This document shows positions 31,936 through 41,543 of a DNA stretch of 64,000 nt, piece after piece; the stretch's first letter is position 1, and each line of letters opens with the position of its first letter. The notes under the pieces were generated by a model that was not told where the DNA came from, searched no databases, and saw only the letters and a program-made list of their open reading frames with translations. This stretch comes from Collinsella sp. AF08-23 (GTDB lineage: Bacteria; Actinomycetota; Coriobacteriia; Coriobacteriales; Coriobacteriaceae). The stretch lies in assembly GCF_003479805.1 (NCBI RefSeq), contig NZ_QUHV01000004.1, positions 86,397 through 150,396 on the forward strand, written 5' to 3'. A program made the translations under genes and the position numbers.

Positions 31936-32054
31936 CATCGCCGCGACCCGAGAGTTCTTTGGTGTGGAAGCGTGACCCCGCACAACAAGAGGCCTGCGCG
32001 CGAAGAGAATGCCGATGGGCAAGCAGCTCCCGAGCCCGTGATATTCGTTTCAAG

Positions 32055-32130
32055 ATTCGGAAAATCACGAACGGATAATTCGGAACATCAATAACGAAAC
32101 ATTCGGAAAACCTTGAGTCGATAATTCGGA
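32055..32130. repeat. Decayed 46-bp tandem repeat
   Basis: ATTCGGAAAA at 32055 and 32101, and GATAATTCGGA at 32074 and 32120, are each spaced exactly 46 bp, so two diverged copies of a 46-bp unit lie in tandem. They sit in the 427-bp gene-free stretch between the decarboxylase remnant and the acetyltransferase. Function is unknown. Confidence 0.5.
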
Positions 32131-32362
32131 GCTGGTGGTAAGCGATTATGCCATAGTGAGATGGCGAGTTCGAGGAGCCTTGCCCGGGGCGATTGTGTGA
32201 GCTCATCTGCGCTCGATGTAGGAGTGCGCAAACTCGGTTTTTGCAAAATGATCATTAAGCCTCGGGCGAGATGGGCGCATGTCATTATGATGCTGTTCGA
32301 CGCTGTCCAGTGTTGACGCAGCCCTTCGAGAAGGGGTTGACTGCTTAAAGATGGGAGACACC

Positions 32363-32950
32363 ATGAGCGATCAGCTTGTCATTCGATTGGCCACCGAGGC
32401 GGACGCTCCGGCGCTTGCGGCGATATACGCGCCCTATGTGCTGGAGACGGCCATCACGTTTGAGTACGAGCCGCCGACTGCGGAGGAGTTCGCCGAGCGC
32501 ATGCGCGCGACCCTCGCGTTCTTTCCCTATCTGGTAGCGGAGCTGGACGGTCGTCCGGTGGGGTATGCCTACGCAAGCACGTTCAAAGGAAGGCCCGCGT
32601 ACGACTGGGCGGTCGAGACCTCCATTTACGTGGCGCAGGGCTACTCAGGGCGCGGTATTGGCCGTGCGTTGCACGACGCATTGGCGCGAGCCCTCAAGGT
32701 GCAGGGCATCCTGAACATGTACGCGTGCATTGCGGTCCCATGCGGTGCAGACGACGAGACCCTCACCCGCAACAGCGAGCAGTTCCACGCCCATTTGGGA
32801 TACCGTTTGGTGGGCGAGTTCGAGCGGTGCGGCTATAAGGGCGGTCGATGGTACAGCATGGTCTGGATGGAGAAGATGTTGGGGGAGCACCGCCCCGACC
32901 AGCCGCCCGTGACACCGTTTCTGCAGGTTGAAGCGCAGCAGCGTGTCTAG
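32363..32950 (+). CDS. GNAT acetyltransferase, phosphinothricin/Pat-like
   Basis: A 195-aa protein. It begins VIRLATEADAPALAAIYAPYV; the acetyl-CoA loop is VAQGYSGRGIGRALHDAL; the tail HLGYRLVGEFERCGYKGGRWYSMVWMEK is typical of the Pat/Bar/YwnH group, which acetylate the amino group of phosphinothricin-like or amino acid analogues. ATG 32363 has GGGAG close upstream; ATG 32351 is a weaker alternative. The gene stands alone. Confidence 0.88.
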   Translation: MSDQLVIRLATEADAPALAAIYAPYVLETAITFEYEPPTAEEFAERMRATLAFFPYLVAELDGRPVGYAYASTFKGRPAYDWAVETSIYVAQGYSGRGIGRALHDALARALKVQGILNMYACIAVPCGADDETLTRNSEQFHAHLGYRLVGEFERCGYKGGRWYSMVWMEKMLGEHRPDQPPVTPFLQVEAQQRV

Positions 32951-33251
32951 CGCACCAGTGCGCCCGGTGCGCCTGGTGTGCCCGGGGTGCCTGTTGTAGT
33001 TGATGCGCCCAGTGTACTTCGGATTGCCAAAGGCCGGCCGGGTATTTGCTTGAGGCTGAGGCATTGCAAGCACGGCGCGCACGCCATGCGACATTTTGCT
33101 TTTGCTGAGCATGCGCTTTAGCGTGGTGCGTTGGCTGCATGTTGGCCCTATGGTAAGGTTTTCGCGTCGGGGGGCCGACACGATGAACAAGTGATGCCGA
33201 GCGGCGCCCGGGTGGCGCGGACACCACGCTCGGGTGCGCGAGGAAGCCTGA

Positions 33252-33413
33252 ATGGCCAGCGACGATCGCGAGTGTGCGGATGACATCAATACCGTCTGCA
33301 CCATAGGGGACGTACGCGCCATGAAACGTGCATGCAAAGGGGGCACCCGGAAGTATTCCTGCGCCTGCAGGTCCGGTGTGCGATACGAGGGGGAAAGCGA
33401 GGCGTGGGCTTAA
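33252..33413 (+). CDS. Possible small Cys-rich protein (53 aa)
   Basis: A 53-residue reading frame at ATG 33252, with AGGAAG about ten bases upstream, ending two bases before the next open frame. Cys occurs at residues 8, 16, 28, 37 and 39, the last two in SCAC. It could be a small metal-binding protein, or a leader for the transporter gene. It has no recognised family; reality is uncertain. The 300 bp before it show no gene. Confidence 0.35.
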   Translation: MASDDRECADDINTVCTIGDVRAMKRACKGGTRKYSCACRSGVRYEGESEAWA

Positions 33414-33422
33414 TTGAAGGCC

Positions 33423-34514
33423 ATGATCAAGGAGGAACTGGGCAGGACCGAGGTCGGACAGGCAAATGCCGCCGAAGAGGCCGGGCAGACCAAGGTTGCC
33501 GCAAAGTCTGTGCTGGCCGGGGGCCGCAAAGCCACCACCGGCACTGAGCTCGGTGATCCCTTTGCGAGCAAGGATCCCGTTCCCGTACCGTCAGAGGACC
33601 GAGCGCCCGGCAAACTTCGTGGCGCCGGCGCACGGTCACCGCTGTTCTGGAAGTTCATGCTCGTCGCCATGGCCTTGGTTTGGGGTTATTCGTTTCTCAC
33701 CATGAAGACGGTGCTCGACACCGTGCCTACGTTCATGCTGCTTGCGTGCCGCTTCCTTCTGTCGGCTGCCATCATGTTCGTTGTCTTCCATAAGCGTATT
33801 AAGGCGCACTTCAACCGCGAGTACCTGGGGTTCGGCGTGCTCATGGGCTGCGTCATCTGGTCGGCGTATGCCGCGCAGACCCTCGGCTTGGTGGACACGA
33901 CACCCGGCAAGAACGCCTTCCTCACCGGCACGTACTGCATCCTGGTGCCCTTCATCGCGCTTGTGCTGTTCCGCGAGCGCGTCACCAAGTGGCATATCGG
34001 TTCGGCGCTATTGTGCCTAGTGGGCGTGGGCTTTGTTGCACTCGACAACTTCAGCATCCAGATAGGCGACCTCATGACGTTGGTGGGTGCAGTCTTTTTC
34101 GCTGTGGACATGGCGGTGGTGGGCCACATCGGCCGCACGCGCGACGTGAGCGTCCTCACCTCGTGGATGTTCCTATTCGTGGGCACGTTCTCGCTTATCG
34201 CGACCATCGCGGTCGAGCCGCGCGTTCCTGCCGAGCAGTGGACGCCCGAGATCATCGGTCAGCTTGTGTTTCTCGCCGTAGTGTGCACCACTATCGGCCT
34301 GCTCCTGCAGAATCAGGCGCTTTCGCACGTGCCGCCGGCGACCGGCTCGCTACTTCTTTCGCTCGAGAGCCCCTCGGGTGTGCTCTTCTCCGTCCTCATG
34401 GCGGGCGAGGTCCTCACCGGCAAGTTGATCTTCGGATTCGCGCTGATCTTCCTGTCGATTGTGCTGTCCGAGACGCACTTCAGCTTCTTGCGGAAATGGT
34501 TTCCCAAACGATAA
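33423..34514 (+). CDS. EamA/DMT-family transporter
   Basis: A 363-aa protein: a polar, low-complexity N-terminal extension of about 70 residues, then ten membrane helices in two EamA repeats (first repeat from KFMLVAMALVWGYSFLTMKTV; second from IGDLMTLVGAVFFAVDMAVVGHIG). Family members export amino acids or other metabolites. ATG 33423 is preceded by a weak GAAGG; TTG 33414 is possible. A GC-rich terminator follows the stop. Confidence 0.88.
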   Translation: MIKEELGRTEVGQANAAEEAGQTKVAAKSVLAGGRKATTGTELGDPFASKDPVPVPSEDRAPGKLRGAGARSPLFWKFMLVAMALVWGYSFLTMKTVLDTVPTFMLLACRFLLSAAIMFVVFHKRIKAHFNREYLGFGVLMGCVIWSAYAAQTLGLVDTTPGKNAFLTGTYCILVPFIALVLFRERVTKWHIGSALLCLVGVGFVALDNFSIQIGDLMTLVGAVFFAVDMAVVGHIGRTRDVSVLTSWMFLFVGTFSLIATIAVEPRVPAEQWTPEIIGQLVFLAVVCTTIGLLLQNQALSHVPPATGSLLLSLESPSGVLFSVLMAGEVLTGKLIFGFALIFLSIVLSETHFSFLRKWFPKR

Positions 34515-34519
34515 AAGGA

Positions 34520-34545
34520 AAGGCGCCCGTCACAGGGCGCTTTTC
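34520..34545 (+). terminator. Terminator after EamA transporter
   Basis: GCGCCC/GGGCGC stem with a 6-base loop followed by TTTTC, eight bases after the stop. Confidence 0.7.
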
Positions 34546-34586
34546 TATGAGCGGTGTATGGTTCCGGTCCGTGGCCCATCGGTGCG

Positions 34587-35675
34587 CTAGAGGGCGGAGA
34601 TGAACCCCAAAAGCTCCTCGACGTGCTCGGGCTGGCAGGCCCAGCTCGTCACAAAGCGCAGGACGACTCGGTCGCGCCCCGTGGGGTCCTTGGCGGGCGT
34701 GACTTCGGCACCGCTGGCTTCGACGATGCGGACGGCCGTATCGGAATCGAACCAGAAGAACTGCTGGTTGCCGGTTGTACGCACATATGGCTCGTAACCG
34801 GCGGCCTCGAGGCCATTGGCGAGCATGACGGCGCATTCGTTTGAGCGTTTGGCGTGGGTAAAGTAGGGGAGAAGCCCCTCGGCGTCGCGGAGCTCGGGGT
34901 CAAACACTGCCTCATACTGGATGCCCATGAGGCGGCCCTTGGCGGTCATGTGCCCGCTGCGTTTGGTGAGGTAGGGGATGCGCTCGATTGCGCGCCGCCC
35001 ACGTGCGGTGCGCGGGCTCACCACGAGGGCTTCGCCGAACAGCATACCCGCTTTGGTGCCGCCGAGCGTGAAGGCATCGGCGCGCGAATCGAGGTGCTCG
35101 AGCGTGAGGTCGCCGTCCGCGGCGGTCAGCGCGCTCGCCATGCGGGCACCGTCCACGTACACGGCGAGGTCGAGCTTCTCGGCGACATCGCACAGCGAAT
35201 CGAACTCGGCGCGCGTGTAGACGTGCCCGAGCTCGCTGGTGTTGGAGAAGTAGAGCATCGCGGGGCGCGTGGTATGGCAGCCGCCGGCGATGGACGCGTG
35301 GTACACGCGCTCGACCTCAGCGGGGGTGAGCACGCCGAAGGCGTCGGCTGTGGCGAGGATGCGGCGTCCGCAGGCCTCGATGGCACCGGTCTCGTGCGCG
35401 GTGGGATGCGCGTCGGCGGCGAGAATCGGTCCCTCGAAGTCGTCGGTGAACGCGGAGATGCAGACGGCATTCGCCGCGGTGCCGCCGGGGATAAAGCGCA
35501 CGTAGGCGTCCGGCTGTCCGCAAACCTCGCGCAGCAGCGCGGCGGCTCGCTCGCAATGTTCGTCGGTGCCGTAACCGGGCGTTTGCTCGGCATTGGTTTG
35601 AATGAGCGCCTCGAGGACCTCGGGGCAAGCGCCCTCGGAATAGTCGTTGCGGAATTGGTGCATGGTCGGCTCCAT
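34587..35675 (-). CDS. Low-specificity threonine aldolase (PLP)
   Basis: A 362-aa fold-type I PLP enzyme. The order of motifs fits the GLY1/LtaE family: RNDYSEGACPEVLEAL, the substrate loop GYGTDEHCERAA, PGGTAANAVCISAF, VYVDGARMASAL (PLP Asp) and FTLGGTKAGMLFGEAL (Schiff-base Lys). It cleaves L-threonine or allo-threonine to glycine and acetaldehyde. ATG 35675 is used. It is divergent from hisS. Confidence 0.9.
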   Translation of the reverse strand: MEPTMHQFRNDYSEGACPEVLEALIQTNAEQTPGYGTDEHCERAAALLREVCGQPDAYVRFIPGGTAANAVCISAFTDDFEGPILAADAHPTAHETGAIEACGRRILATADAFGVLTPAEVERVYHASIAGGCHTTRPAMLYFSNTSELGHVYTRAEFDSLCDVAEKLDLAVYVDGARMASALTAADGDLTLEHLDSRADAFTLGGTKAGMLFGEALVVSPRTARGRRAIERIPYLTKRSGHMTAKGRLMGIQYEAVFDPELRDAEGLLPYFTHAKRSNECAVMLANGLEAAGYEPYVRTTGNQQFFWFDSDTAVRIVEASGAEVTPAKDPTGRDRVVLRFVTSWACQPEHVEELLGFISAL

Positions 35676-35950
35676 TTTGAATATGCCCTGACAGTCAGGG
35701 GCCTGCGGACGATCGAGTATGCCTCAATGGTACGCGCTTCCGCTTGGCTTCGCCAAGGTTCGTTGCATGGTGGGGTACCGTTACGATGGGCGGGGACGTC
35801 CGCCTCGCTCGTCCGCCTATGGTATTTCGGAGCCGCTCTTTACGGGCGGTTCCTTTTGTTTGCAGGTATACTGTCTTGATTGAATTCACCAATTCCGGCA
35901 CCACCCGGGAGCGCATCGGCGCTCGTGGGCGCACGCGAAGGAGACACCAT

Positions 35951-37261
35951 ATGCAGGCACAGAAGGCCGAAGGCACCAAGGACCTCATCGGGCGCGAGAT
36001 GCGCTCTTGGCTCAAGATGCAGGAAGTCGCGGCGGAGGTGTTCGGCCCGTTTGGGTTCGAGCCCATCGAGACTCCGGCGATCGAGCAGCTCGACGTATTC
36101 GTCCACGGCATCGGCCAATCCACCGACGTGGTGCGCAAGGAGATGTTCCGCGTTTTCTCCGGCGCGAATTTCGAGCGCGTCCTCACCGAGGGTACCGACG
36201 CCAAGCTCAAGGCCAAGCAGCGCCTGGCGCTTCGTCCCGAGGGCACGGCCGGCGTGGTGCGCGCCGTGGTGGAGAACAACCTGGTTCCCCAGGGCTCCGC
36301 TCCGTTCAAGGCGTGGTACGCGGAGGCGATGTTCCGCGGCGAGCGCCCGCAGAAGGGCCGCCTGCGTCAGTTCCACCAGGTGGGCATTGAGTGGCTGGGC
36401 GCTCCCGACGCCGCCGCCGATGCCGAGTGCATCATCATGCTCATGCGCTTTTACGAGCGCCTGGGCTTCGACCTCTCCAAGCTCCGCCTGCTCATCAACT
36501 CCATGGGCGACCCGGCGTGTCGTCCCGCGTATCGCGAGACCGTGCGCCAGTTCATCCTCGACCATGCCGACGAGATGTGCGATGAGTGCCGCGAGCGCGC
36601 CGAGATCAACCCGCTGCGCGCCTTCGACTGCAAAAACGAGCACTGTCGCGAGGTCATGAAGGGTGCCCCGCTTATGGGCGACAACCTGTGCGACGATTGC
36701 CGCGAGCATTACGAGCAGGTCAAGCGCCATCTCGACGCGGCGGGCATCGAGTATGTTGAGGATCCGACCCTCGTGCGCGGCCTGGACTACTACACCCGCA
36801 CGGTTTTTGAGGTCGAGGCGCCGGGTGCGGGCGTGGGCTCCATCGGCGGCGGTGGCCGTTACGATGGGTTGGTCGAGCTTGAGGGCGGTAAGCCCACGCC
36901 GGGTGTCGGATTCGCCGTGGGCTTTGAGCGCGCCATGCTCGCCCTTGAGGCGTTCGGCAAGGAGATGGCATGCGACGATGAGGGCTGCGTCTTCGTGGCG
37001 AATGCCGGTGCCGACCTTCGCGACGAGGTGTTCGCGTTGGCACTCGATCTACGCGCCCGTGGCGTCCGCACCGAGTGCGACTACCAGGGCAAGTCGCTTA
37101 AGGCCCAGTTCAAGCTGGCGGATAAGTTGGGCGCGTCCCACATCGTGATCATCGGCGGCGACGAGCTCGCCGCGGGCAAGGTCAAGCTGCGCAACATGGC
37201 AACGCATGAGGAACGTTTAATCGATCGCGTTGGGGCCGCTGAAATCATTGCAGCTCTGTAG
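35951..37261 (+). CDS. hisS: Histidyl-tRNA synthetase
   Basis: A 436-aa class II synthetase. It has motif 2 as FRGERPQKGRLRQFHQVGIEWLG, the His-A motif DPTLVRGLDYYTRTVFEV, motif 3 near PGVGFAVGFERAMLAL, and a C-terminal anticodon domain with DYQGKSLKAQFKLADKLGASH. The Cys set CDECRERAEINPLRAFDCKNEHC lies in the insertion region. ATG 35951 has AAGGAG upstream. Monocistronic, with a hairpin downstream. Confidence 0.97.
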   Translation: MQAQKAEGTKDLIGREMRSWLKMQEVAAEVFGPFGFEPIETPAIEQLDVFVHGIGQSTDVVRKEMFRVFSGANFERVLTEGTDAKLKAKQRLALRPEGTAGVVRAVVENNLVPQGSAPFKAWYAEAMFRGERPQKGRLRQFHQVGIEWLGAPDAAADAECIIMLMRFYERLGFDLSKLRLLINSMGDPACRPAYRETVRQFILDHADEMCDECRERAEINPLRAFDCKNEHCREVMKGAPLMGDNLCDDCREHYEQVKRHLDAAGIEYVEDPTLVRGLDYYTRTVFEVEAPGAGVGSIGGGGRYDGLVELEGGKPTPGVGFAVGFERAMLALEAFGKEMACDDEGCVFVANAGADLRDEVFALALDLRARGVRTECDYQGKSLKAQFKLADKLGASHIVIIGGDELAAGKVKLRNMATHEERLIDRVGAAEIIAAL

Positions 37262-37283
37262 CGCATTCGACGATGGAAACCCA

Positions 37284-37320
37284 GGGCGGTGGGAACAAGT
37301 GTCCCGCCGCCCTTTCCGTT
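37284..37320 (+). terminator. Terminator after hisS
   Basis: GGGCGGTGGGA pairs with TCCCGCCGCCC, followed by TTTCCGTTT; it starts 23 bp after the stop. Confidence 0.7.
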
Positions 37321-37513
37321 TGGGGCGGCTGCGCTGCCCGCCGAGAAGCTCATGCCGCCCGCCGAAGTGCGCGAGCCGTCTACCGATAATTTGTTGAAAC
37401 GTAGGAGATGTACTCCACTTCACTAAAGTATGTGGTAGATACGGGAGAGCCTGCCTATAATAATGCAGTCTGCGAGGTTTATGCGCCTCGTGCTAAGCAA
37501 TGAAGGAGGTAGT

Positions 37514-40339
37514 GTGGCAGAGAATACGCAAGCTGGCCAGCGCCTGAGCGAAGCGCTCACCGGCGACATGATCGCTGATGTCATGTCGGGCACCCGTCGT
37601 ATCGACCTGACCGACCTTGAGGCGGCGGTCGAGGTTCTGTCCGACATCGACATCCCCGCCGAGCTCCGCGACAACCTGGCGCTGTTCCTGCGCCTCGAGC
37701 GCCGCATCCTGCGCGAGTACGACGCTCAAGTGCTCGATGTATTCGATGAGCTCATGGTGAGCGTCATTCGCGCGAACGCCGGCGATCCCGGTGCCGAGGC
37801 CGATGGCGAGGATGTTGACGAGCAGGGCATGCCCGCGGGGGAGACGTCCTCCGCCCGCGCCTTCCGCGACGCCGTCTCCCTCATCGACGCACTGCCCATC
37901 GACCAAGCTCAGGTCATCGTACGCGCCTTCACGGCGTTTTTCCACCTGGCGAACCTCTCCGAGGAGAGCTATCGCGTGGGTATCCTGCGCGAGCGTGAGC
38001 GCAGCGTCTCCACCGAGGACGCCGTCGACCCGGCGAACGCCCTCACCGTGGCGTTCCATCAGCTCACCGATGAGGTGGGCGGAGCCAAAGCAACCGAGCT
38101 GCTCTCTCGCCTGGAGTTCCATCCGGTTTTCACCGCGCATCCTACCGAGGCGCGCCGCAAGGCCGTTGAGGGTAAGATCCGCCGCATCGCCGGCCTGCTC
38201 GAGGAACGTGGGCGCCTGGGCGGCTCCGACCTCGTTGAGAACGAGCGCCACATGCTCCAGGAGATCGATGCGCTCGTGCGCACGAGCCCCATTGCCCTCA
38301 AGAAGCCCACGCCCGTCGAGGAAGCCGACACCATCATCGACATCTTCGACAGCACGCTGTTCGATACCATCCCCGTGGTGTACCGCCGTTTTGACGACTG
38401 GGTTTTGGGCGAGTATGCCGGCACGGTTCCGCCCGTGTGCCCGGCGTTCTTCCACCCTGGCAGCTGGATCGGCTCCGATCGTGACGGCAACCCCAACGTC
38501 ACCGCCAAGGTGAGCCGTCAGGTTGCCGCGAAGTACGCCACGCACATGATCGCCAAGCTCGCCGACAAGTGCCGCCGCGTGGGCCGCAACCTCACGCTCG
38601 AGGCCGCATACACCAAGCCGTCCGATGAGCTGCTCAACCTGTGGAGCCATCAGGTGGAGATGAGCGAGGTCCTTACCGAGCGTGCCAGCGAGATCTCCAA
38701 CTCCGAGCCCCATCGTGCCGTGATGCTCGTGATGGCAGCGCGCCTGGACGCCACCGTGGCCCGCAATGCCGACACGATGTACCGCACCTGCGACGATTTC
38801 CTCGCCGACCTGCGTGTGGTCCAGCGTTCGCTCGCCGAGGCCGGCGCCGTTCGCGCCGCATACGGACCGGTCCAGACCCTCATCTGGCAGACCGAGACCT
38901 TCGGCTTCCACATGGTGGAAATGGAATTCCGTCAGCACTCCGTGGTGCACACCCGTGCGCTCGCCGACATTCGCGAGCACGGCATCCACGGCGAGCTCGC
39001 CCCCATGACGCGCGAGGTGCTCGACACGTTCCGCGCCATCGGCTCCATCCAGAAACGCTATGGCACCAAGATGGCGCGCCGCTACATCATCTCGTTCACC
39101 AAGAGCGCCCAGCATGTGGCCGACGTCTACGAGCTCGCGCAGCTCGCCTTCGCGCATGCCGAGGACGTGCCGATGCTCGACGTGATCCCGCTGTTCGAGC
39201 AGCTGGAGGATCTCGAGGGCTGCGTGGACGTGCTCGAGGAGATGCTCAAGCTCCCCGCCGTTCAGGCGCGCCTGGCGCAGACCGGTCGCCGCATGGAGGT
39301 CATGCTTGGATACTCCGATTCCTCCAAGGACGCCGGCCCCACCACCGCCACGCTCGCCCTGCACTCCGCACAGGAGCGCATCGCCGCGTGGGCGGAGAAA
39401 AACGACATCGACCTCGTGCTCATGCACGGCCGCGGTGGTGCCGTGGGCCGTGGCGGTGGTCCTGCCAACCGCGCGGTGCTGGCCCAGCCCGCCGGCTCGG
39501 TGAACTGCTTCTTCAAGGTCACGGAGCAGGGCGAGGTCATCTTCGCGCGCTATGGCAATTCCACGCTGGCACAGCGCCATGTGGAGAGCGTCGCGGCGGC
39601 GACCCTGCTTAACTCTGCGCCCTCTGTGGAGCGCACCAACACCGAGACCACCGAGCGGTATGCCGACATGGCCTCTGTGCTCAACCGTGCGAGCCACAAG
39701 CGCTACCTCGACCTGCTTAACGCCGAGGATTTCACCCCGTGGTTCTCGACCGTCACCCCGCTTACCGAGGTCGGCCTGCTGCCCATCGGCAGCCGTCCGG
39801 CCAAGCGTGGCCTGGGCGCCAAGTCGCTTGACGACCTGCGTACCATCCCGTGGGTGTTCTCGTGGAGCCAGGCACGCATCAACCTGGCCGCGTGGTACGG
39901 CCTGGGTACCGCGTGCGAGGAGCTGGGCGATCTGGAGTTGCTGCAGCGCGCATACCGCGAGTGGCCGCTGTTCAGCACGTTCATCGACAACATCGAGATG
40001 TCGATCGCCAAGACCGACAACCGCATCGCTAAGATGTACCTGGCGCTGGGCGACCGCGATGATCTTGCCGCGAAGGTGTTTGATGAGATGATGCTCACGC
40101 GCTCGTGGGTGCTGCGCATTGTGGGCGACGCGTGGCCGCTGGAGCACCGCCGCGTGCTCGGCCAGGCGGTGCGTGTGCGCAACCCGTTTGTGGATGCCCT
40201 TTCGTTGGCGCAGGTCCGTGCGCTGCGTGAGGTCCGCGCCAACCAGGACGAGCTGTCCGAGGAAGCCAAGGCCGAGTACATGAGCCTCGTGCTGGAGACC
40301 GTGACCGGCGTCTCCGCCGGCCTGCAGAACACGGGGTAA
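37514..40339 (+). CDS. ppc: Phosphoenolpyruvate carboxylase
   Basis: A 941-aa protein of full length. The catalytic His is in FTAHPTEARRKA, the second signature is VMLGYSDSSKDAGPTTATLAL, and the glycine-rich loop is MHGRGGAVGRGGGPANRA; it ends with NTG as PEPC does. It carboxylates PEP to oxaloacetate, feeding anaplerosis and succinate or aspartate formation in an anaerobe. The start is GTG 37514, with GGAGG at ideal spacing. A TATAAT lies at about 37456, and a strong terminator follows. Confidence 0.97.
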   Translation: MAENTQAGQRLSEALTGDMIADVMSGTRRIDLTDLEAAVEVLSDIDIPAELRDNLALFLRLERRILREYDAQVLDVFDELMVSVIRANAGDPGAEADGEDVDEQGMPAGETSSARAFRDAVSLIDALPIDQAQVIVRAFTAFFHLANLSEESYRVGILRERERSVSTEDAVDPANALTVAFHQLTDEVGGAKATELLSRLEFHPVFTAHPTEARRKAVEGKIRRIAGLLEERGRLGGSDLVENERHMLQEIDALVRTSPIALKKPTPVEEADTIIDIFDSTLFDTIPVVYRRFDDWVLGEYAGTVPPVCPAFFHPGSWIGSDRDGNPNVTAKVSRQVAAKYATHMIAKLADKCRRVGRNLTLEAAYTKPSDELLNLWSHQVEMSEVLTERASEISNSEPHRAVMLVMAARLDATVARNADTMYRTCDDFLADLRVVQRSLAEAGAVRAAYGPVQTLIWQTETFGFHMVEMEFRQHSVVHTRALADIREHGIHGELAPMTREVLDTFRAIGSIQKRYGTKMARRYIISFTKSAQHVADVYELAQLAFAHAEDVPMLDVIPLFEQLEDLEGCVDVLEEMLKLPAVQARLAQTGRRMEVMLGYSDSSKDAGPTTATLALHSAQERIAAWAEKNDIDLVLMHGRGGAVGRGGGPANRAVLAQPAGSVNCFFKVTEQGEVIFARYGNSTLAQRHVESVAAATLLNSAPSVERTNTETTERYADMASVLNRASHKRYLDLLNAEDFTPWFSTVTPLTEVGLLPIGSRPAKRGLGAKSLDDLRTIPWVFSWSQARINLAAWYGLGTACEELGDLELLQRAYREWPLFSTFIDNIEMSIAKTDNRIAKMYLALGDRDDLAAKVFDEMMLTRSWVLRIVGDAWPLEHRRVLGQAVRVRNPFVDALSLAQVRALREVRANQDELSEEAKAEYMSLVLETVTGVSAGLQNTG

Positions 40340-40361
40340 TCCGGAGTACGATGCTCCCACA

Positions 40362-40401
40362 GCGCCCCCGCAGGTTGCTTTGCCTGCGGGGGCGTTTTTT
40401 T
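40362..40401 (+). terminator. Strong terminator after ppc
   Basis: GCCCCCGCAGG / CCTGCGGGGGC stem with an 8-base loop followed by GTTTTTTT, 23 bp after the stop. Confidence 0.9.
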
Positions 40402-40529
40402 GTTCGCGGCGGTACGTGGCGTCAGCAGGCACCGACCTCGACGCGTGCCGCGCCCGCAGGAGCCGGACCCCGCCACGTGCCGGACCTGTAAGAGCCGCAC
40501 AACGCCGCGCGCCGGACCTACGGATTGAC

Positions 40530-40554
40530 ATTGCCTATGCTGCCCATAGGCAAT
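40530..40554. repeat. ATTGCCTATG palindrome
   Basis: ATTGCCTATG and CATAGGCAAT face each other with a 5-base loop. It is the same 10-mer that is clustered at 4014-4152. It lies between ppc and a convergent gene and might terminate both; no T tract is clear. Confidence 0.5.
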
Positions 40555-40589
40555 CCCGGCCAAGGGCGGAAGCTGATGACGAAACCCGG

Positions 40590-41306
40590 TTAGTCTATGC
40601 GCCACACGGGATCGGCAGCAGTGCCGGTGACCAGCAGCTCGGGTTGGTTTCCGTGCCATGCCAGCGCGTAGTCATCTCGCGCGACGGGGTCGACGCCGTC
40701 ATCGCACCCGAATGCCGCGTAGTATTCACCGAATCCCACCCCGCCCGGCACGACGTATGCGGTCGTTTCCCCATAGAGCAAAAAGTTGTAATGGACGGCG
40801 ACAACGCGGTCGCCTGCCGGGCTTGGCGGATTGAGGACGTGGGTAATTTTCAGAGATAGCAGAAGCCCTTCGGCGAATATCGTCCAGACGGATGCGCATA
40901 GGGCGCATGTGAGCATGATGCGACTCAGGTGTCGCATGAGATGGCCGGGGCAACGTGCGGCACGGCTCGCGTCTCGTGCGAAACGATCTCGGGGGCGTAT
41001 GAAGCGGTCCATGCACCGCGCGGAGTGGTCGAGGCTCCGTACGAAATGACCCGTGTGTTGCGTGAAGCGACCCGGGCGCCGATCCCGGGATGTCGATTCG
41101 GCGTCGTCTCGCCGGTGCTTCCGATACAAACGCGAGGCGAGCACCAGCGTGGGGCATGTGAGCGCCACCAGGAATATGGCGAGGCTTCTGCATGACGCGA
41201 TTGCGACCGGTCCAATGAGGAGGGGCGCATCGAGGGTGCTCGGCACGGAGGTGTGCAGCGCAAGAGCCGCCCCGCCTGCGACGAGCGCCGCGAGATCAGC
41301 GCGCAT
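40590..41306 (-). CDS. Hypothetical membrane protein in HTH operon
   Basis: About 238 aa from ATG 41306. Two hydrophobic segments near the N-terminus (ADLAALVAGGAALALHT and SCRSLAIFLVALTCPTLVLA) are followed by a very Arg/His-rich stretch (about 60-120), another helix (IMLTCALCASVWTIFAEGLLLSL), and a C-terminal soluble part. The gene overlaps the upstream HTH gene by 11 bp, so it belongs to the three-gene operon DUF2975-HTH-this. Family not recognised. Confidence 0.55.
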   Translation of the reverse strand: MRADLAALVAGGAALALHTSVPSTLDAPLLIGPVAIASCRSLAIFLVALTCPTLVLASRLYRKHRRDDAESTSRDRRPGRFTQHTGHFVRSLDHSARCMDRFIRPRDRFARDASRAARCPGHLMRHLSRIMLTCALCASVWTIFAEGLLLSLKITHVLNPPSPAGDRVVAVHYNFLLYGETTAYVVPGGVGFGEYYAAFGCDDGVDPVARDDYALAWHGNQPELLVTGTAADPVWRID

Positions 41307-41541
41307 CGGCGCCACGGGAATGGAAATCCCCGTCATGCTCCGGCACGTATTCCAGAATGTCACCTGGCTGGCAGTTGAGCTCCCGACATATGGCTTCGAG
41401 CGTGCTGAAACGGATGGCCCGGGCCTTACCGGTCTTGAGGATGGAGAGATTGGTGGTGCTGATACCCACGCGCTCGGACAGTTCGCCGAGCTTCATCTTG
41501 TGCCTCGCGAGCTCCACGTCGAGGTTAATCCGAATTCCCAT
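41296..41541 (-). CDS. XRE-family regulator (YozG-like small HTH)
   Basis: An 81-aa protein that is nearly all helix-turn-helix: MKLGELSERVGISTTNLSILKTGKARAIRFSTLEAICRELNCQPGDILEYVPE. It starts at ATG 41541, two bases after the DUF2975 stop. Small HTH proteins paired with DUF2975 membrane proteins are common in Gram-positive bacteria and are thought to control their own operon. Confidence 0.9.
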   Translation of the reverse strand: MGIRINLDVELARHKMKLGELSERVGISTTNLSILKTGKARAIRFSTLEAICRELNCQPGDILEYVPEHDGDFHSRGADAR

Positions 41542-41543
41542 GG

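Noticed and set aside
37493-40531. 1012-codon open frame antisense to ppc
   Set aside because: Same codon-bias mirror effect. The sense strand encodes a full, conserved PEP carboxylase.
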